A stretch of 40,968 nucleotides of DNA from the NCBI GenBank assembly GCA_902763865.1, contig CACWTR010000021.1, positions 1-40,968 on the forward strand, given 5' to 3'. Below are positions 29,867 to 38,021 of the stretch, piece after piece; positions within the stretch are counted from its first letter, which is position 1; the number at the start of each line of letters is the position of its first letter. A model generated the notes under the pieces. It searched no databases and was not told the DNA's origin. It was given only the letters and a program-made list of their open reading frames with translations. The stretch comes from an uncultured Bacteroidales bacterium (lineage in GTDB: Bacteria; Bacteroidota; Bacteroidia; Bacteroidales; Bacteroidaceae). The translations under genes and the position numbers were made by a program.

Positions 29867-32800
29867 TTAGTATGCGTTGATTTGTCTGAGCAGTTCTACT
29901 GCTTGGCCGATGGTTTGCACGTCGTCGATGAGAAGGCTTTTCTTGCCTTTGTCGAGCTTGAAGTGACACCGATATGCGTTGGCAGTAGCGAAGCTGACGA
30001 TTTGTCCGAAGATGCGTCCTTCGTAGAAGGGATTGTCGTCGTCGGGTCCGAAGAAGAGCCTTGCGTGTCCAGCCTTCAGGACGATGCGCTCGCATCCGAA
30101 GTGCTTACCGAGACGACGGAGGGGCACGACGAGCAGCAAGTCTTCTGCCTCGCGAGGCAGGGGGCCGAAGCGATCCTTCATACGCTGTCGGAACCTATCG
30201 ACATCCTCGTCCCTCTCCATTGCGTCCAGCTCGCGGTAGAGTAGCATCCTTTCGCTGCTGGTAGGCACGTATTCTTCGCTGAAGTACATGGGCAGGTTGC
30301 TGTCGAGCTGGCACTCATCTACCACCTCGGTGCTTTCTACGATGTTGCCTTCACGCACTTCTTCCGCATAAAGCTCGTGGAATTCCTCGTTGCGCAGTTC
30401 GGTGACGGCCTGCGAGAGAATCTTCTGATAGGTCTCGTAGCCGAGGTCGGCAATGAAGCCGCTTTGTTCTGCACCGAGCAGGTTGCCGGCTCCGCGTATG
30501 TCGAGGTCCTGCATGGCGATGTGTATGCCGCTGCCCAGGTCGCTGAAGTTCTCGATGGCTTGCAGGCGACGCCGGGCATCGATACTGAGTGCGGAAAGAG
30601 GCGGTGCGAGCAGGTAGCAGAATGCTTTCTTGTTGGAGCGCCCCACGCGACCTCGCATCTGATGGAGGTCGGAGAGTCCGAAGTTGTGTGCACCGTTGAT
30701 GATAATGGTGTTCGCATTGGGGATGTCCAGGCCGCTCTCGATGATGGTGGTGGAGACGAGGACGTCGTAGTCGTAGTTAGTGAAATCGACCATAATCTTC
30801 TCCAACTCTTCGGGCGGCATCTGACCGTGAGCCACGGCGACGCGAGCATCGGGCACATGCTTGCGGATGAGCTCGGCAAGTTCCTGCAACTGGCTGATAC
30901 GGTTGTTGACGAGGAACACCTGCCCTCCCCTGCTCATTTCGAAGCCAACGGCTTCTGCTATGATTTCGGCATTGAACTGGCAGAGTTGTGTCTGGATGGG
31001 ATAACGGTTGGGCGGTGGTGTCTGGATAACACTGAGGTCGCGAGCCCCCATCAGCGAGAACTGGAGGGTTCTGGGGATGGGCGTGGCAGTCAGGGTCAGC
31101 GTATCGACATTGGTCTTCATCTGGCGGAGTTTCTCCTTGGTCGAGACTCCGAACTTCTGCTCTTCGTCGATGATGAGCAGGCCCAGGTCCTTGAACCGGA
31201 CAGACTTGCCGATGAGCTTGTGTGTGCCGATGACGATGTTCACTGAGCCGTCCTTCAGCCCGTCGAGTATCTCTTTTGTCTTTTGAGAGGAACGTGCACG
31301 GGTGAGGTATTCTATCCTGACGGGGAAGCCCTTCAGTCGGCTCGAGAAGGTGTGGAAGTGCTGATAGGCCAGCACAGTGGTCGGCACGAGTACCGCCACC
31401 TGTTTGTTGTCGGCACAAGCTTTGAATGCTGCACGGATGGCAACTTCTGTCTTGCCGAAGCCGACGTCGCCGCAAACGAGGCGGTCCATCGGTCGCTGCC
31501 GCTCCATGTCGAGCTTGACGTCCTGGGTGGCTCGCAGCTGGTCGGGCGTGTCTTCGTAGAGGAAACTTGCTTCCAGCTCATGCTGCATGAAGCTGTCGCG
31601 GCTGAAGGCGAAACCTTTCTCTTCACGCCGTCGGCTGTAGAGGAGGATGAGGTCGCGTGCGATGTCCTTGATTTTCTTCTTCGTGCGTTCCTTCATGCGT
31701 TCCCAGGCTCCCGTGCCGAGGTGACTGATGCGCGGCGGTTCACCTTCCTTGCCTTTGTACTTCGACACCTTATGCAGGGAATGGATGGAGACATAGACGG
31801 TATCGTCGCCGGAGTAGATAATTTTGATGACCTCCTGCAGCTGGTCGCCGTTCTGCATCCGCACGAGGCCGCCAAACCGCCCTACGCCATAGTCGATATG
31901 CACAACATAGTCGCCCACCTCGAACTGCTGCAGCTCCTTGAGCGTGAGTGCCACCTTGCCGCCCATCGCTTTCTCGCTGCGCAGGTTGTACTTATGGAAG
32001 CGGTCGAATATCTGATGGTCGGTGAAGAAGGCCAGGTTCAGGTCATCGTCGCTGAAGCCTTCGTGGAGGGTGCGATCTACGGGGGTGAACTGTATGCCCG
32101 TCTCCTTGTCGTGGAAGATGCTCTCCAGTCGGTCCGTCTGCTTGCGGCTGTCGGCCAGGATGTAGAGGTCCGTACCCGCGTCCTGCAACTTCCTGAACGC
32201 CTCGATGAGAAGGTCGAAGTTCTTGTGGAAGACGGGCTGAGGATGAGTGTGGAAACGGATTAGGGAGGAGGGATTAGAGATTAGGGAAGAGGGATTCAGC
32301 TCGATGCGGCGGAAGTCAAGAATCTGCCTCCGAAACTCATCCGGAGCCACGAGCAGGGCTGAACTCTCTAATTTCTCATCCCTAATCTCTATTCCTTCTG
32401 TCACAGCTGACTGGCTGAAACCTTCGTTGTATGTCTGCTCCACTGTGTCGCAAAGGAACAGGAGGTCCTTCACGACCATGATAGTATCCTCCGGCAGGAA
32501 GCCAAGGAAGCTCTCCTTCGTCAGATTGTCAGATTGTCCAGTTGTCAGATTGTCCAGTTGTCCAATGATGGTGATGCTCTGCTGGCGGTCGCGGCTCAGC
32601 TGGCTGTGCACCTCGAAAGTGCGGATGCTATCCACCTCGTCGCCAAAGAAATCGATACGGTAAGGCAGCTCGCAGGAAAAGGAATATACATCGATGATGC
32701 TGCCGCGCACAGCAAACTGGCCGGGTTCATAGACATAGTCTGTGCGGTGGAAGCCGAAGGCGAGAAGGGTCTCCTGCACGAACATGCTATCCACGCGCTC

Positions 32801-33265
32801 CCCTACCCCGAGCGTCAGCGTCTGCTGGCTGAGTTCCTGCCGCGTCACGACCAGCTCGCAAAGCGCCTGAGGATGCGTGACAACAAAGAGCGGCAGTGTT
32901 CCCGACGAGAGACGCGACAGCACTTCGGTGCGCAGTATCTCCTGACCCGCGTTGCGCTGCCCGAACCGGATGGCCCGTTTGTAGCTGCTCGGGAAGAAAA
33001 GCACCTGCTCTTCGCCGAGCATCTGCGTAAGGTCGTGATAGAAATAACCTGCCTCCTCTTCATCGTCCAGCACGAAGAGATAGGGCATGTTCAGCACCTG
33101 GGGAGCCTTCTCGACGAGCGATGCAAACACCAGCGGCGCACAGCTTCCCTGCAATCCGGCAAGCTGTATGGCACCTCTCCCCTTGTCGGGGGACTGCAAA
33201 GCCGCAGCCAGGGCCTTCACTCCCGGGTGCCGTGCATAGATACGCTGAAGTTTCTGAATCTCCAT
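29867..33265 (-). CDS. mfd: Transcription-repair coupling factor
   Basis: Translocase that removes stalled RNA polymerase and recruits UvrA; 1132 residues. N-terminal UvrB-like module; RNA-polymerase-interacting domain (VGDYVVHIDYGVGRFGGLVRM); translocase with Walker A CGDVGFGKTEVA, DEEQ box (LLIIDEEQKFGVSTKEKLR) and QMRGRVGRSNKKAFCYLL; and a C-terminal TRCF domain. The segment of about residues 230-340 contains three low-complexity inserts (GQLDNLTTGQSDNLTK, IRDEKLESS, NPSSLISNPSSLI) encoded by short tandem repeats. First gene of mfd-recN-tilS, with a 190-base leader holding three hairpins. Confidence 0.97.
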   Translation of the reverse strand: MEIQKLQRIYARHPGVKALAAALQSPDKGRGAIQLAGLQGSCAPLVFASLVEKAPQVLNMPYLFVLDDEEEAGYFYHDLTQMLGEEQVLFFPSSYKRAIRFGQRNAGQEILRTEVLSRLSSGTLPLFVVTHPQALCELVVTRQELSQQTLTLGVGERVDSMFVQETLLAFGFHRTDYVYEPGQFAVRGSIIDVYSFSCELPYRIDFFGDEVDSIRTFEVHSQLSRDRQQSITIIGQLDNLTTGQSDNLTKESFLGFLPEDTIMVVKDLLFLCDTVEQTYNEGFSQSAVTEGIEIRDEKLESSALLVAPDEFRRQILDFRRIELNPSSLISNPSSLIRFHTHPQPVFHKNFDLLIEAFRKLQDAGTDLYILADSRKQTDRLESIFHDKETGIQFTPVDRTLHEGFSDDDLNLAFFTDHQIFDRFHKYNLRSEKAMGGKVALTLKELQQFEVGDYVVHIDYGVGRFGGLVRMQNGDQLQEVIKIIYSGDDTVYVSIHSLHKVSKYKGKEGEPPRISHLGTGAWERMKERTKKKIKDIARDLILLYSRRREEKGFAFSRDSFMQHELEASFLYEDTPDQLRATQDVKLDMERQRPMDRLVCGDVGFGKTEVAIRAAFKACADNKQVAVLVPTTVLAYQHFHTFSSRLKGFPVRIEYLTRARSSQKTKEILDGLKDGSVNIVIGTHKLIGKSVRFKDLGLLIIDEEQKFGVSTKEKLRQMKTNVDTLTLTATPIPRTLQFSLMGARDLSVIQTPPPNRYPIQTQLCQFNAEIIAEAVGFEMSRGGQVFLVNNRISQLQELAELIRKHVPDARVAVAHGQMPPEELEKIMVDFTNYDYDVLVSTTIIESGLDIPNANTIIINGAHNFGLSDLHQMRGRVGRSNKKAFCYLLAPPLSALSIDARRRLQAIENFSDLGSGIHIAMQDLDIRGAGNLLGAEQSGFIADLGYETYQKILSQAVTELRNEEFHELYAEEVREGNIVESTEVVDECQLDSNLPMYFSEEYVPTSSERMLLYRELDAMERDEDVDRFRQRMKDRFGPLPREAEDLLLVVPLRRLGKHFGCERIVLKAGHARLFFGPDDDNPFYEGRIFGQIVSFATANAYRCHFKLDKGKKSLLIDDVQTIGQAVELLRQINAY
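32256..32297. repeat. Tandem repeat inside mfd (GGATTAGGGA type)
   Basis: The plus strand reads GGATTAGGGAGGAGGGATTA, then GAGATTAGGGAAGAGGGATT. This encodes NPSSLISNPSSLI on the minus strand, a doubled NPSSLI motif. A related degenerate run lies at 32367-32395. Confidence 0.75.
32521..32560. repeat. Five 8-bp repeats inside mfd
   Basis: Units on the plus strand are TCAGATTG, TCAGATTG, TCCAGTTG, TCAGATTG, TCCAGTTG, then a degenerate sixth (TCCAATGA). They encode about residues 236-249 (QLDNLTTGQSDNLT). Confidence 0.85.
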
Positions 33266-33270
33266 ATTAA

Positions 33271-33300
33271 CATTTAGCCATTTACCATTTAGCCATTTAC
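33271..33300. repeat. 15-bp tandem repeat x2 before mfd
   Basis: CATTTAGCCATTTAC occurs twice back to back, immediately upstream of the mfd ATG on the leader side. A similar but irregular ATTTA-rich leader precedes pgi (35897-35955). Confidence 0.85.
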
Positions 33301-33303
33301 CAT

Positions 33304-33445
33304 TTGTTCTCCCCTCTTCTCAGAGAGGGGTTGGAGTGAGGCTTTCTTCCCCGAGGAGGGGAAGCTCCCTTCGCGGAGTGCTCGCCCATGTCCTCCCCCT
33401 TCTAAGGGGGAGCTATAGAGGGTCGGAAGGGCCGAGGTGAGGCTT
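33304..33445 (-). repeat. mfd leader: three hairpins and a duplicated GCCTCAC segment
   Basis: Stems: 33311-33317/33324-33330 (CCCCTCT/AGAGGGG), 33346-33352/33358-33364 (CTTCCCC/GGGGAAG) and 33393-33401/33404-33412 (CTCCCCCTT/AAGGGGGAG). On the transcript, GCCTCACCTCGG and GCCTCACTCCAA occur before the first and last hairpins. It looks like a dispersed pyrimidine-rich Bacteroidetes repeat that lies within the transcribed leader. Confidence 0.7.
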
Positions 33446-33453
33446 TGCGCCTG

Positions 33454-33484
33454 CAAAGGTACGGAAATTAATCCGAAAATCAAA
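33454..33484 (-). promoter_or_regulatory. mfd-recN-tilS promoter
   Basis: On the minus strand TTTG (33481-33484), a 19-base spacer and TACCTTTG (33454-33461) form an exact consensus. It is followed by CAGGCGCAAAGCCTCACC. The leader is about 185 nt. Confidence 0.82.
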
Positions 33485-33575
33485 ATTTCCCCTGCCACAA
33501 ACTCTCATCCATCCTTCCCATAATTCCGATGAACGTGTAGTATAATCCCGAAGAGCGTGTTCCGTAAGTCAAAAG

Positions 33576-33691
33576 AACGTGACCACAAAACTATTTTCAA
33601 ACTTTGAAAATCAATTTTCATGGTTTGAAAATTAATTTTCATGACGTGAAAATCAATTTTCACGTCATGAAAATAAGTTTTGCACCACGTC
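33576..33691. repeat. Array C: four 19-bp palindromes at 21-bp period
   Basis: Units start at 33593, 33614, 33635 and 33656. Half-site endings are AA/AA, TG/AA, TG/CG, CG/TG. Left flank AACGTGACCACAAAACT and right flank AAGTTTTGCACCACGT are inverted repeats of each other. It lies between the mfd promoter and the 3' end of the HAD phosphatase gene. Confidence 0.92.
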
Positions 33692-33759
33692 CTTCGGGGT
33701 TTCTTGTGTAGCCTGACGATTAAACTTGACAGGGCAGGAAGAAGAATATCCGGTTGTTT

Positions 33760-34458
33760 TTACGCCTTTCTCCCCTGCAACAAAGCGGCGACCTCCATCA
33801 TGCCGGGGACGACGATGTCGGCTCCGGCGTCCCGAAGCAGGCTGTCCTCCAAGGGACCGGTGTTGGCGGCGATGGTGAAGATGCCGGCTCCGTGGGCCGA
33901 TTCCACTCCGAGCGGTGCGTTCTCCACGACGATGGCCTCCCCTGCCCGGATGCCTGCCTTCTGAAGTCCCATCAGGTACGGCTCGGGGTCGGGTTTGCCG
34001 CGCTTCACGTCGAAGCCCGTCACCATCAGTTCCTGACGGAAGAAGCCGGGATAGTATTGCTCTAAATGTTCCAGCAGAGAGGCTTGTGCACTGCCCGTCA
34101 CCAGGACTATTTTGCAGCCAAGCTCGCGGGCGGCAGTCAACGCTTCAAGGGCTCCGGGCATCGGCTTAGGTTCGGGAAGCGTGCTGAACAGCTTTGACTT
34201 GGCGGCATAGATGCGTTCCACCTCCTCGGGCGTAGCATCGCGTCCCCAATAGCGCTGGGCCAGGACATTGATGGTGCCGCTGCCGGTCCTGCCCTCGTGC
34301 AGGTAGGCTTCGTAGGCCGTCATCTCCAGCCCGAACTGCGTCATAGCATGCGACCATGCATACGAATGGTTCGGCATGCTGTCGAACAGCACACCGTCCA
34401 TGTCGAACAGCACGGCTTTACAACTATCAGTATTCAACAGACAATTACTTTTTACCAC
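33760..34458 (-). CDS. HAD-family phosphatase (beta-phosphoglucomutase-like)
   Basis: HAD superfamily hydrolase of up to 232 residues. Motif I is KAVLFDMDGVLFDSMPNH (nucleophile Asp and acid/base Asp in DMD). Motif II is the IVLVTGSAQ region. Motif III Lys is in KRGKPDPEPYLMGLQKAGI. Motif IV is in VENAPLGVESAHGAGI. The cap is helical (subfamily I), so sugar-phosphate or nucleotide phosphatase/mutase activity is possible; the substrate is not readable. Start is uncertain: no ATG precedes motif I, so GTG at 34458 (inside a dispersed repeat) or TTG at 34437 must be used. It lies downstream of pgi on the same strand, possibly co-transcribed. Confidence 0.88.
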   Translation of the reverse strand: MVKSNCLLNTDSCKAVLFDMDGVLFDSMPNHSYAWSHAMTQFGLEMTAYEAYLHEGRTGSGTINVLAQRYWGRDATPEEVERIYAAKSKLFSTLPEPKPMPGALEALTAARELGCKIVLVTGSAQASLLEHLEQYYPGFFRQELMVTGFDVKRGKPDPEPYLMGLQKAGIRAGEAIVVENAPLGVESAHGAGIFTIAANTGPLEDSLLRDAGADIVVPGMMEVAALLQGRKA

Positions 34459-34534
34459 GAATTACACGAATTGCACGAATTAAATAATGCCATCAAGGGC
34501 GTAGCTAATTCGTGAAATTCGTGAAATTCGTAGT
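34454..34534. repeat. ACGAATT-type inverted repeat, copy 1
   Basis: ACCACGAATTACACGAATT... at the left and ...AATTCGTGAAATTCGTAGT at the right are complementary, around a centre containing AAGGGCGTAGCT. The same element, in reverse orientation, is at 36855-36935. It fills the gap between pgi and the HAD gene, overlapping the HAD start. Confidence 0.85.
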
Positions 34535-34552
34535 GATATAAAACTATTGATG

Positions 34553-35893
34553 TTATTCTTCAGCAAGACGTTTGCGAATAGCTTCAGTCTCCTTCTCGTA
34601 GCCGGGTTTGCCGAGCAGGGCGAACATGTTCTTCTTGTAGGCTTCTACGCCGGGCTGGTTGAAGGGGTTGACGCCGAGGATGAGTCCGCTCACGCCGCAA
34701 GCCTTCTCGAAGAAATAGATCAGCTGGCCGATGTAGTACTCGTTCAGGCGTGGCATGATGACGCGCATGTTGGGCACGCCGCCATCGACGTGAGCCAGCT
34801 GTGTGCCGAGCTCTGCCATCTTGTTCACCTCATCGACGCGCTTGCCTGCCAGGAAGTTCAGGCCGTCCAGGTTCTCCTCGTCGCTGGGGAAGAGCAGTTT
34901 GTGCTCTGTCTCTTCCACGCTGACAACGGTCTCGAAGATGGAGCGCTCGCCGTCCTGAATCCACTGACCCATCGAATGGAGGTCGGTCGAGAAGTCAACG
35001 GCAGCGGTGAAGATGCCCTTGTGGTCCTTGCCTTCGCTCTCGCCGTAAAGCTGCTTCCACCATTCGTTCATGTAGTGGAGCTTGGGCTGGAAGTTGACAA
35101 GTATCTCTATCTTCTTGCCGCTCTGGTAGAGGGCATTGCGCACGGCTGCATACTGCAGGCAGATGTTCTGCTCGAAGGGAACGTCCGAGCCGACTGCCTT
35201 CTCCATGTCGGCAGCACCCTGCACGAGCTTGGCAATGTCGAAGCCAGCCACTGCGATGGGCAGCAGACCAACGGGTGTGAGCACGCTGAAACGACCGCCC
35301 ACGTTGTCGGGGATGACGAAGGAGGTGTAGCCTTCCTTGTCGGCACAAGTGCGGGCAGCACCCTTCTTGGCATCGGTGACAGCCACGATGACCTTGCGGG
35401 CCATCTCCTTGCCACGCTGCTGTTCGCACTGCTTCTTGAGCAGGCGGAAGGCCAGCGCTGTCTCTGTCGTGGTGCCGCTCTTGGAAATGTTGATGACGCC
35501 GAAGCGACGGTCCTTCAAGTACTCCGTGAGCTCGTAGAGATAGTCCTCGCCGATGTTGTTGCCGGCAAAGAGGATGTTGGGGTTCTCGCCCTTGTTGGTG
35601 AGCCACTGGAAACTGTTGCCCAGAGCCTCAATGACGGCGCGGGCACCGAGATAGGAGCCGCCGATGCCAGCCACGACAACGGTGTCGCAGTTCTCGCGGA
35701 GCGTCTGGACGCAAGCCTGGAGTTTCGTCATGAACTCAGCCGTGATGCTGCTGGGCAAGTGGAGCCAGCCAAGAAAATCATTACCTGCACAGGTGCCGGC
35801 CTCGAGAGCCTTCTGTGCCTCTTCTGCCTTCGGTGCGAAGGCTGCAATCTGCTCCGCACTCAGCAGAGCCTTGGAATAGTCAAGTTTTAACAT
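34553..35893 (-). CDS. pgi: Glucose-6-phosphate isomerase
   Basis: Interconverts glucose-6-phosphate and fructose-6-phosphate; 446 residues, the shorter bacterial form. Visible: [15 protein letters not shown] (phosphate-binding), [18 protein letters not shown] (second phosphate loop), a GQWIQDGER-like stretch ([18 protein letters not shown]) and the C-terminal [22 protein letters not shown] with the catalytic Lys. It has an exact consensus promoter and a 120-nt AT-rich leader. Downstream is the HAD phosphatase. No defects seen. Confidence 0.97.
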   Translation of the reverse strand: MLKLDYSKALLSAEQIAAFAPKAEEAQKALEAGTCAGNDFLGWLHLPSSITAEFMTKLQACVQTLRENCDTVVVAGIGGSYLGARAVIEALGNSFQWLTNKGENPNILFAGNNIGEDYLYELTEYLKDRRFGVINISKSGTTTETALAFRLLKKQCEQQRGKEMARKVIVAVTDAKKGAARTCADKEGYTSFVIPDNVGGRFSVLTPVGLLPIAVAGFDIAKLVQGAADMEKAVGSDVPFEQNICLQYAAVRNALYQSGKKIEILVNFQPKLHYMNEWWKQLYGESEGKDHKGIFTAAVDFSTDLHSMGQWIQDGERSIFETVVSVEETEHKLLFPSDEENLDGLNFLAGKRVDEVNKMAELGTQLAHVDGGVPNMRVIMPRLNEYYIGQLIYFFEKACGVSGLILGVNPFNQPGVEAYKKNMFALLGKPGYEKETEAIRKRLAEE

Positions 35894-36016
35894 CTTCTTT
35901 ATTTACTATTTAACGATTTACTATTTACTGTTTATTTACGATTTTGCTATTTCGCTATTTGCGGCGCAGTAGCAATTCCTTCACTCTTCATTGACGGTGA
36001 GGCTTTTTTCGCGTGC

Positions 36017-36047
36017 AAAGGTACGACAATTCATCGAAACTACAAAA
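36017..36047 (-). promoter_or_regulatory. pgi promoter
   Basis: On the minus strand TTTG (36044-36047), a 19-base spacer and TACCTTTG (36017-36024), followed by CACGCGAAAAAAGCCTCACC. The first transcribed bases resemble those of mfd. Confidence 0.82.
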
Positions 36048-36054
36048 CAAAGTA

Positions 36055-36089
36055 AAAGAAAAGCCGTCGGGGAGCTGTCCCAGACGGCT
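36055..36089 (-). terminator. Intrinsic terminator downstream of the thioredoxin gene
   Basis: On the minus strand the stem AGCCGTC...GACGGCT (36083-36089 with 36062-36068) has inner GGGA/TCCC-type pairing and runs straight into TTTTCTTTTAC. It lies 118 bases after the stop at 36207. It also overlaps the region just upstream of the pgi -33 box. Confidence 0.8.
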
Positions 36090-36206
36090 GATTAGGCAAC
36101 GGAAAGCATCACGCGCTCACGCTATCCGCCAGTAATTGACGATTTAATAACGAGTTATTGGCAAACTACTCACGTGTCGTTGGAGGACTTCACAGCAAAG
36201 CTTGTT

Positions 36207-36809
36207 TCACTCCTCGAAGATTCCGGCCAGTTTCTCTATGAGCTGCTTTCGCTCGTCTTCGACATATCCGTGCTCTTCGTAAGGGGAGAAGATGACTTGG
36301 CCCTCGGGGTCGAGCAGAACAAACGTCGGGAAGTATTCTATGGCATACAAGTCTGTAGCTGAGGCGCGACCTTCTTGCGAAGCAGTCGTTTCGCGCAGCA
36401 TGGGCCAGGGACACGCGTGCTGACCGAGCGCATAGTGCCAGGCATTGGGGTTCCTGTCTGCGGAGATGCCGATGATGAGCAAGCCTCGATCGTGATATTT
36501 CTCGTGCAATTCCTTCAGCATGGGAAAAGAGCGGATGCAGGGACCGCACCAGCTTGCCCAGAAGTCGAGCAGGACATACTGCCCCTTGCCTGCATATTCG
36601 GACAGGCGATGCACGGTGCTGTCGGGCAACTCGGCCTCGAAGTCGATGAACGGTTTACCTATGACGGTCAGCTGCGGCTTGGGCTTAAAGTTGAGTTCCT
36701 GCCATTTCTGGCCGACCTTATCCCATGCAAATATGGAAATAAACGCAAGTACAAGTATAAGCAAGGTGTAGAGAATGACCTTCACTATCTTCTTGATAAT
36801 CCGCTTCAT
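36207..36809 (-). CDS. TlpA-family thioredoxin-like protein, membrane-anchored
   Basis: Disulfide oxidoreductase of 200 residues. An N-terminal transmembrane anchor (about 9-29: VKVILYTLLILVLAFISIFAW) places the thioredoxin fold in the periplasm. The active site WCGPC gives C88 and C91, in VLLDFWASWCGPCIRSFPML; a cis-Pro region follows (AIEYFPTFVLLDPEG). No N-terminal DUF4369 domain, unlike its upstream neighbour. The two thioredoxin genes lie on the same strand, 154 bases apart and separated by an ACGAATT-type repeat, so co-transcription is uncertain. A role in redox or extracytoplasmic protein folding is likely; the partner is unknown. Confidence 0.9.
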   Translation of the reverse strand: MKRIIKKIVKVILYTLLILVLAFISIFAWDKVGQKWQELNFKPKPQLTVIGKPFIDFEAELPDSTVHRLSEYAGKGQYVLLDFWASWCGPCIRSFPMLKELHEKYHDRGLLIIGISADRNPNAWHYALGQHACPWPMLRETTASQEGRASATDLYAIEYFPTFVLLDPEGQVIFSPYEEHGYVEDERKQLIEKLAGIFEE

Positions 36810-36854
36810 CTTTTTACCTTATTAAGTAACCTCACAACACAAGTGTTTTTTCTT

Positions 36855-36935
36855 ACCACGAATTGCACGAATTTCACGAATTGGCTACGCCCTCAGTTGG
36901 CAGAAATAATTCGTGTGATTCGTGCAATTCGTGGT
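36855..36935. repeat. ACGAATT-type inverted repeat, copy 2
   Basis: ACCACGAATTGCACGAATT at the left and AATTCGTGCAATTCGTGGT at the right are complementary, with a centre of about 25 bases containing GGCTACGCCCT. That centre is the reverse complement of the AGGGCGTAGC centre in the copy at 34454. It fills the gap between the two thioredoxin genes. Confidence 0.88.
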
Positions 36936-36963
36936 TAAATAAATGACTATTTGTGTTCCTTCT

Positions 36964-37953
36964 TTACTCCCCGAAGACTTTCGCCAAAGCCTTTTCGATG
37001 TCGTCGCCGCGCAAGCCTCGCTTGAGGATGGTGCCGTCGGGGGAGAAAAGGATGATGTGCGGAATGCCGTTGATGCCGTAGGAAGCAATCTGCTCGAAGG
37101 TGATGCCGAATATCTGCGGATACGGGATGCCCATCTGTTCTATGGTCTTGTCAGCATCTTTCTTGTCGTCATTGACTATCAAGCCGAGCACCTGCAAGCC
37201 GCGCTCTTTGTACTTCTCATGGGCGGCAACGACGCCCGGTATCTCTTCCCTGCAAGGCGGACACCAGCTTGCCCAGAAATCCACCAGAACATACTTCCCT
37301 TTGCCCACATAGTCGGAGAGTCGCTTGCCGTCGAAAGCACTCTGGATGTCCAGCATCTTCTTGCCTTCACTGGTGGCTTCGTATTTGGCCCACACCTCCT
37401 TGCTGCTGACGAAGGATGGATACTCCTTTATCATAAGGCCTCCCATGTTGTAGAGCCGCAACTTGTCGGTGGGCGAGGCAAAACACATGTCGAGTATCCT
37501 TAGGCCGAGAGCATCGTCCTTGTGGCGAAGGTACATCGTCTCGGCATACTGCTCGAAGCGCTTACTCCTTGCCTCATCATCGAGTGTGCTGTCAATCGAC
37601 CGAGGGTATTCTGTTGCCAAATATGTCATGCTGTCATTAAGAGTTCCGCCGACTGCAGAGAACGGATATTTGAGCGTGATGTCTCCTGGCTCAAGGATAA
37701 ACAAGTTAAGCACATTCCGATATTTGTTGATAACGACGGCAGGAACGGGCTTATCGACTTTGCCCTTCATTGTAAACTCTCCATTTGTCACGATGGCAGA
37801 GTCCAAAGTCTCGTATCCTTCTCCTTGTTGCTCGAGATAGACGACTGTCACGACTGGATCGTCAACGGTTCCTCTAATGGTGTAGTTGTTTCCCTGTGCC
37901 TGACTTGCCAAGCTAACGAGCGCAAGCAGGATGGCGATGATTGTCCTTTTCAT
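36964..37953 (-). CDS. TlpA-family thioredoxin with N-terminal DUF4369 domain
   Basis: Secreted disulfide oxidoreductase of 329 residues. Signal peptide MKRTIIAILLALVSLASQAQ. Residues about 25-115 (YTIRGTVDDPVVTVVYLEQQG...DSAIVTNGEFTMKGKV) match DUF4369, a beta-sandwich frequently fused to thioredoxins in Bacteroidetes. A helical linker follows, then the AhpC/TSA-type thioredoxin domain with active site WCPPC (C231, C234) in VLVDFWASWCPPCREEIP and a cis-Pro in GINGIPHIILFSPDG. It is first of two adjacent thioredoxin genes. Its leader starts next to a C-rich repeat. Confidence 0.92.
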   Translation of the reverse strand: MKRTIIAILLALVSLASQAQGNNYTIRGTVDDPVVTVVYLEQQGEGYETLDSAIVTNGEFTMKGKVDKPVPAVVINKYRNVLNLFILEPGDITLKYPFSAVGGTLNDSMTYLATEYPRSIDSTLDDEARSKRFEQYAETMYLRHKDDALGLRILDMCFASPTDKLRLYNMGGLMIKEYPSFVSSKEVWAKYEATSEGKKMLDIQSAFDGKRLSDYVGKGKYVLVDFWASWCPPCREEIPGVVAAHEKYKERGLQVLGLIVNDDKKDADKTIEQMGIPYPQIFGITFEQIASYGINGIPHIILFSPDGTILKRGLRGDDIEKALAKVFGE

Positions 37954-37979
37954 GTCTTTTTACTTTATTAATAATATAT

Positions 37980-38021
37980 CCCCCCTAAAGGGGGTTAGGG
38001 GGTCTCGGAGTTAGAGGGGGG
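37980..38021. repeat. C/G-rich inverted repeat after gpsA
   Basis: CCCCCCTAAAGGGGGTTAGG at the left is followed by GGGTCTCGGAGTTAGAGGGG. CCCCCT/AGGGGG can form a short stem. It is close in style to the pyrimidine-rich repeat in the mfd leader. It lies between the gpsA stop and the thioredoxin start, and may act as the gpsA terminator. Confidence 0.6.

Larger units (their letters stand above)
35894..36206. other. Intergenic region upstream of pgi
   Basis: 313 bases without a credible gene. It holds the AT-rich pgi leader (irregular ATTTA-type repeats), the pgi promoter (36017-36047), a terminator for the upstream thioredoxin gene (36055-36089), and about 115 bases (36090-36206) in which I see nothing specific. 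Confidence 0.7.
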
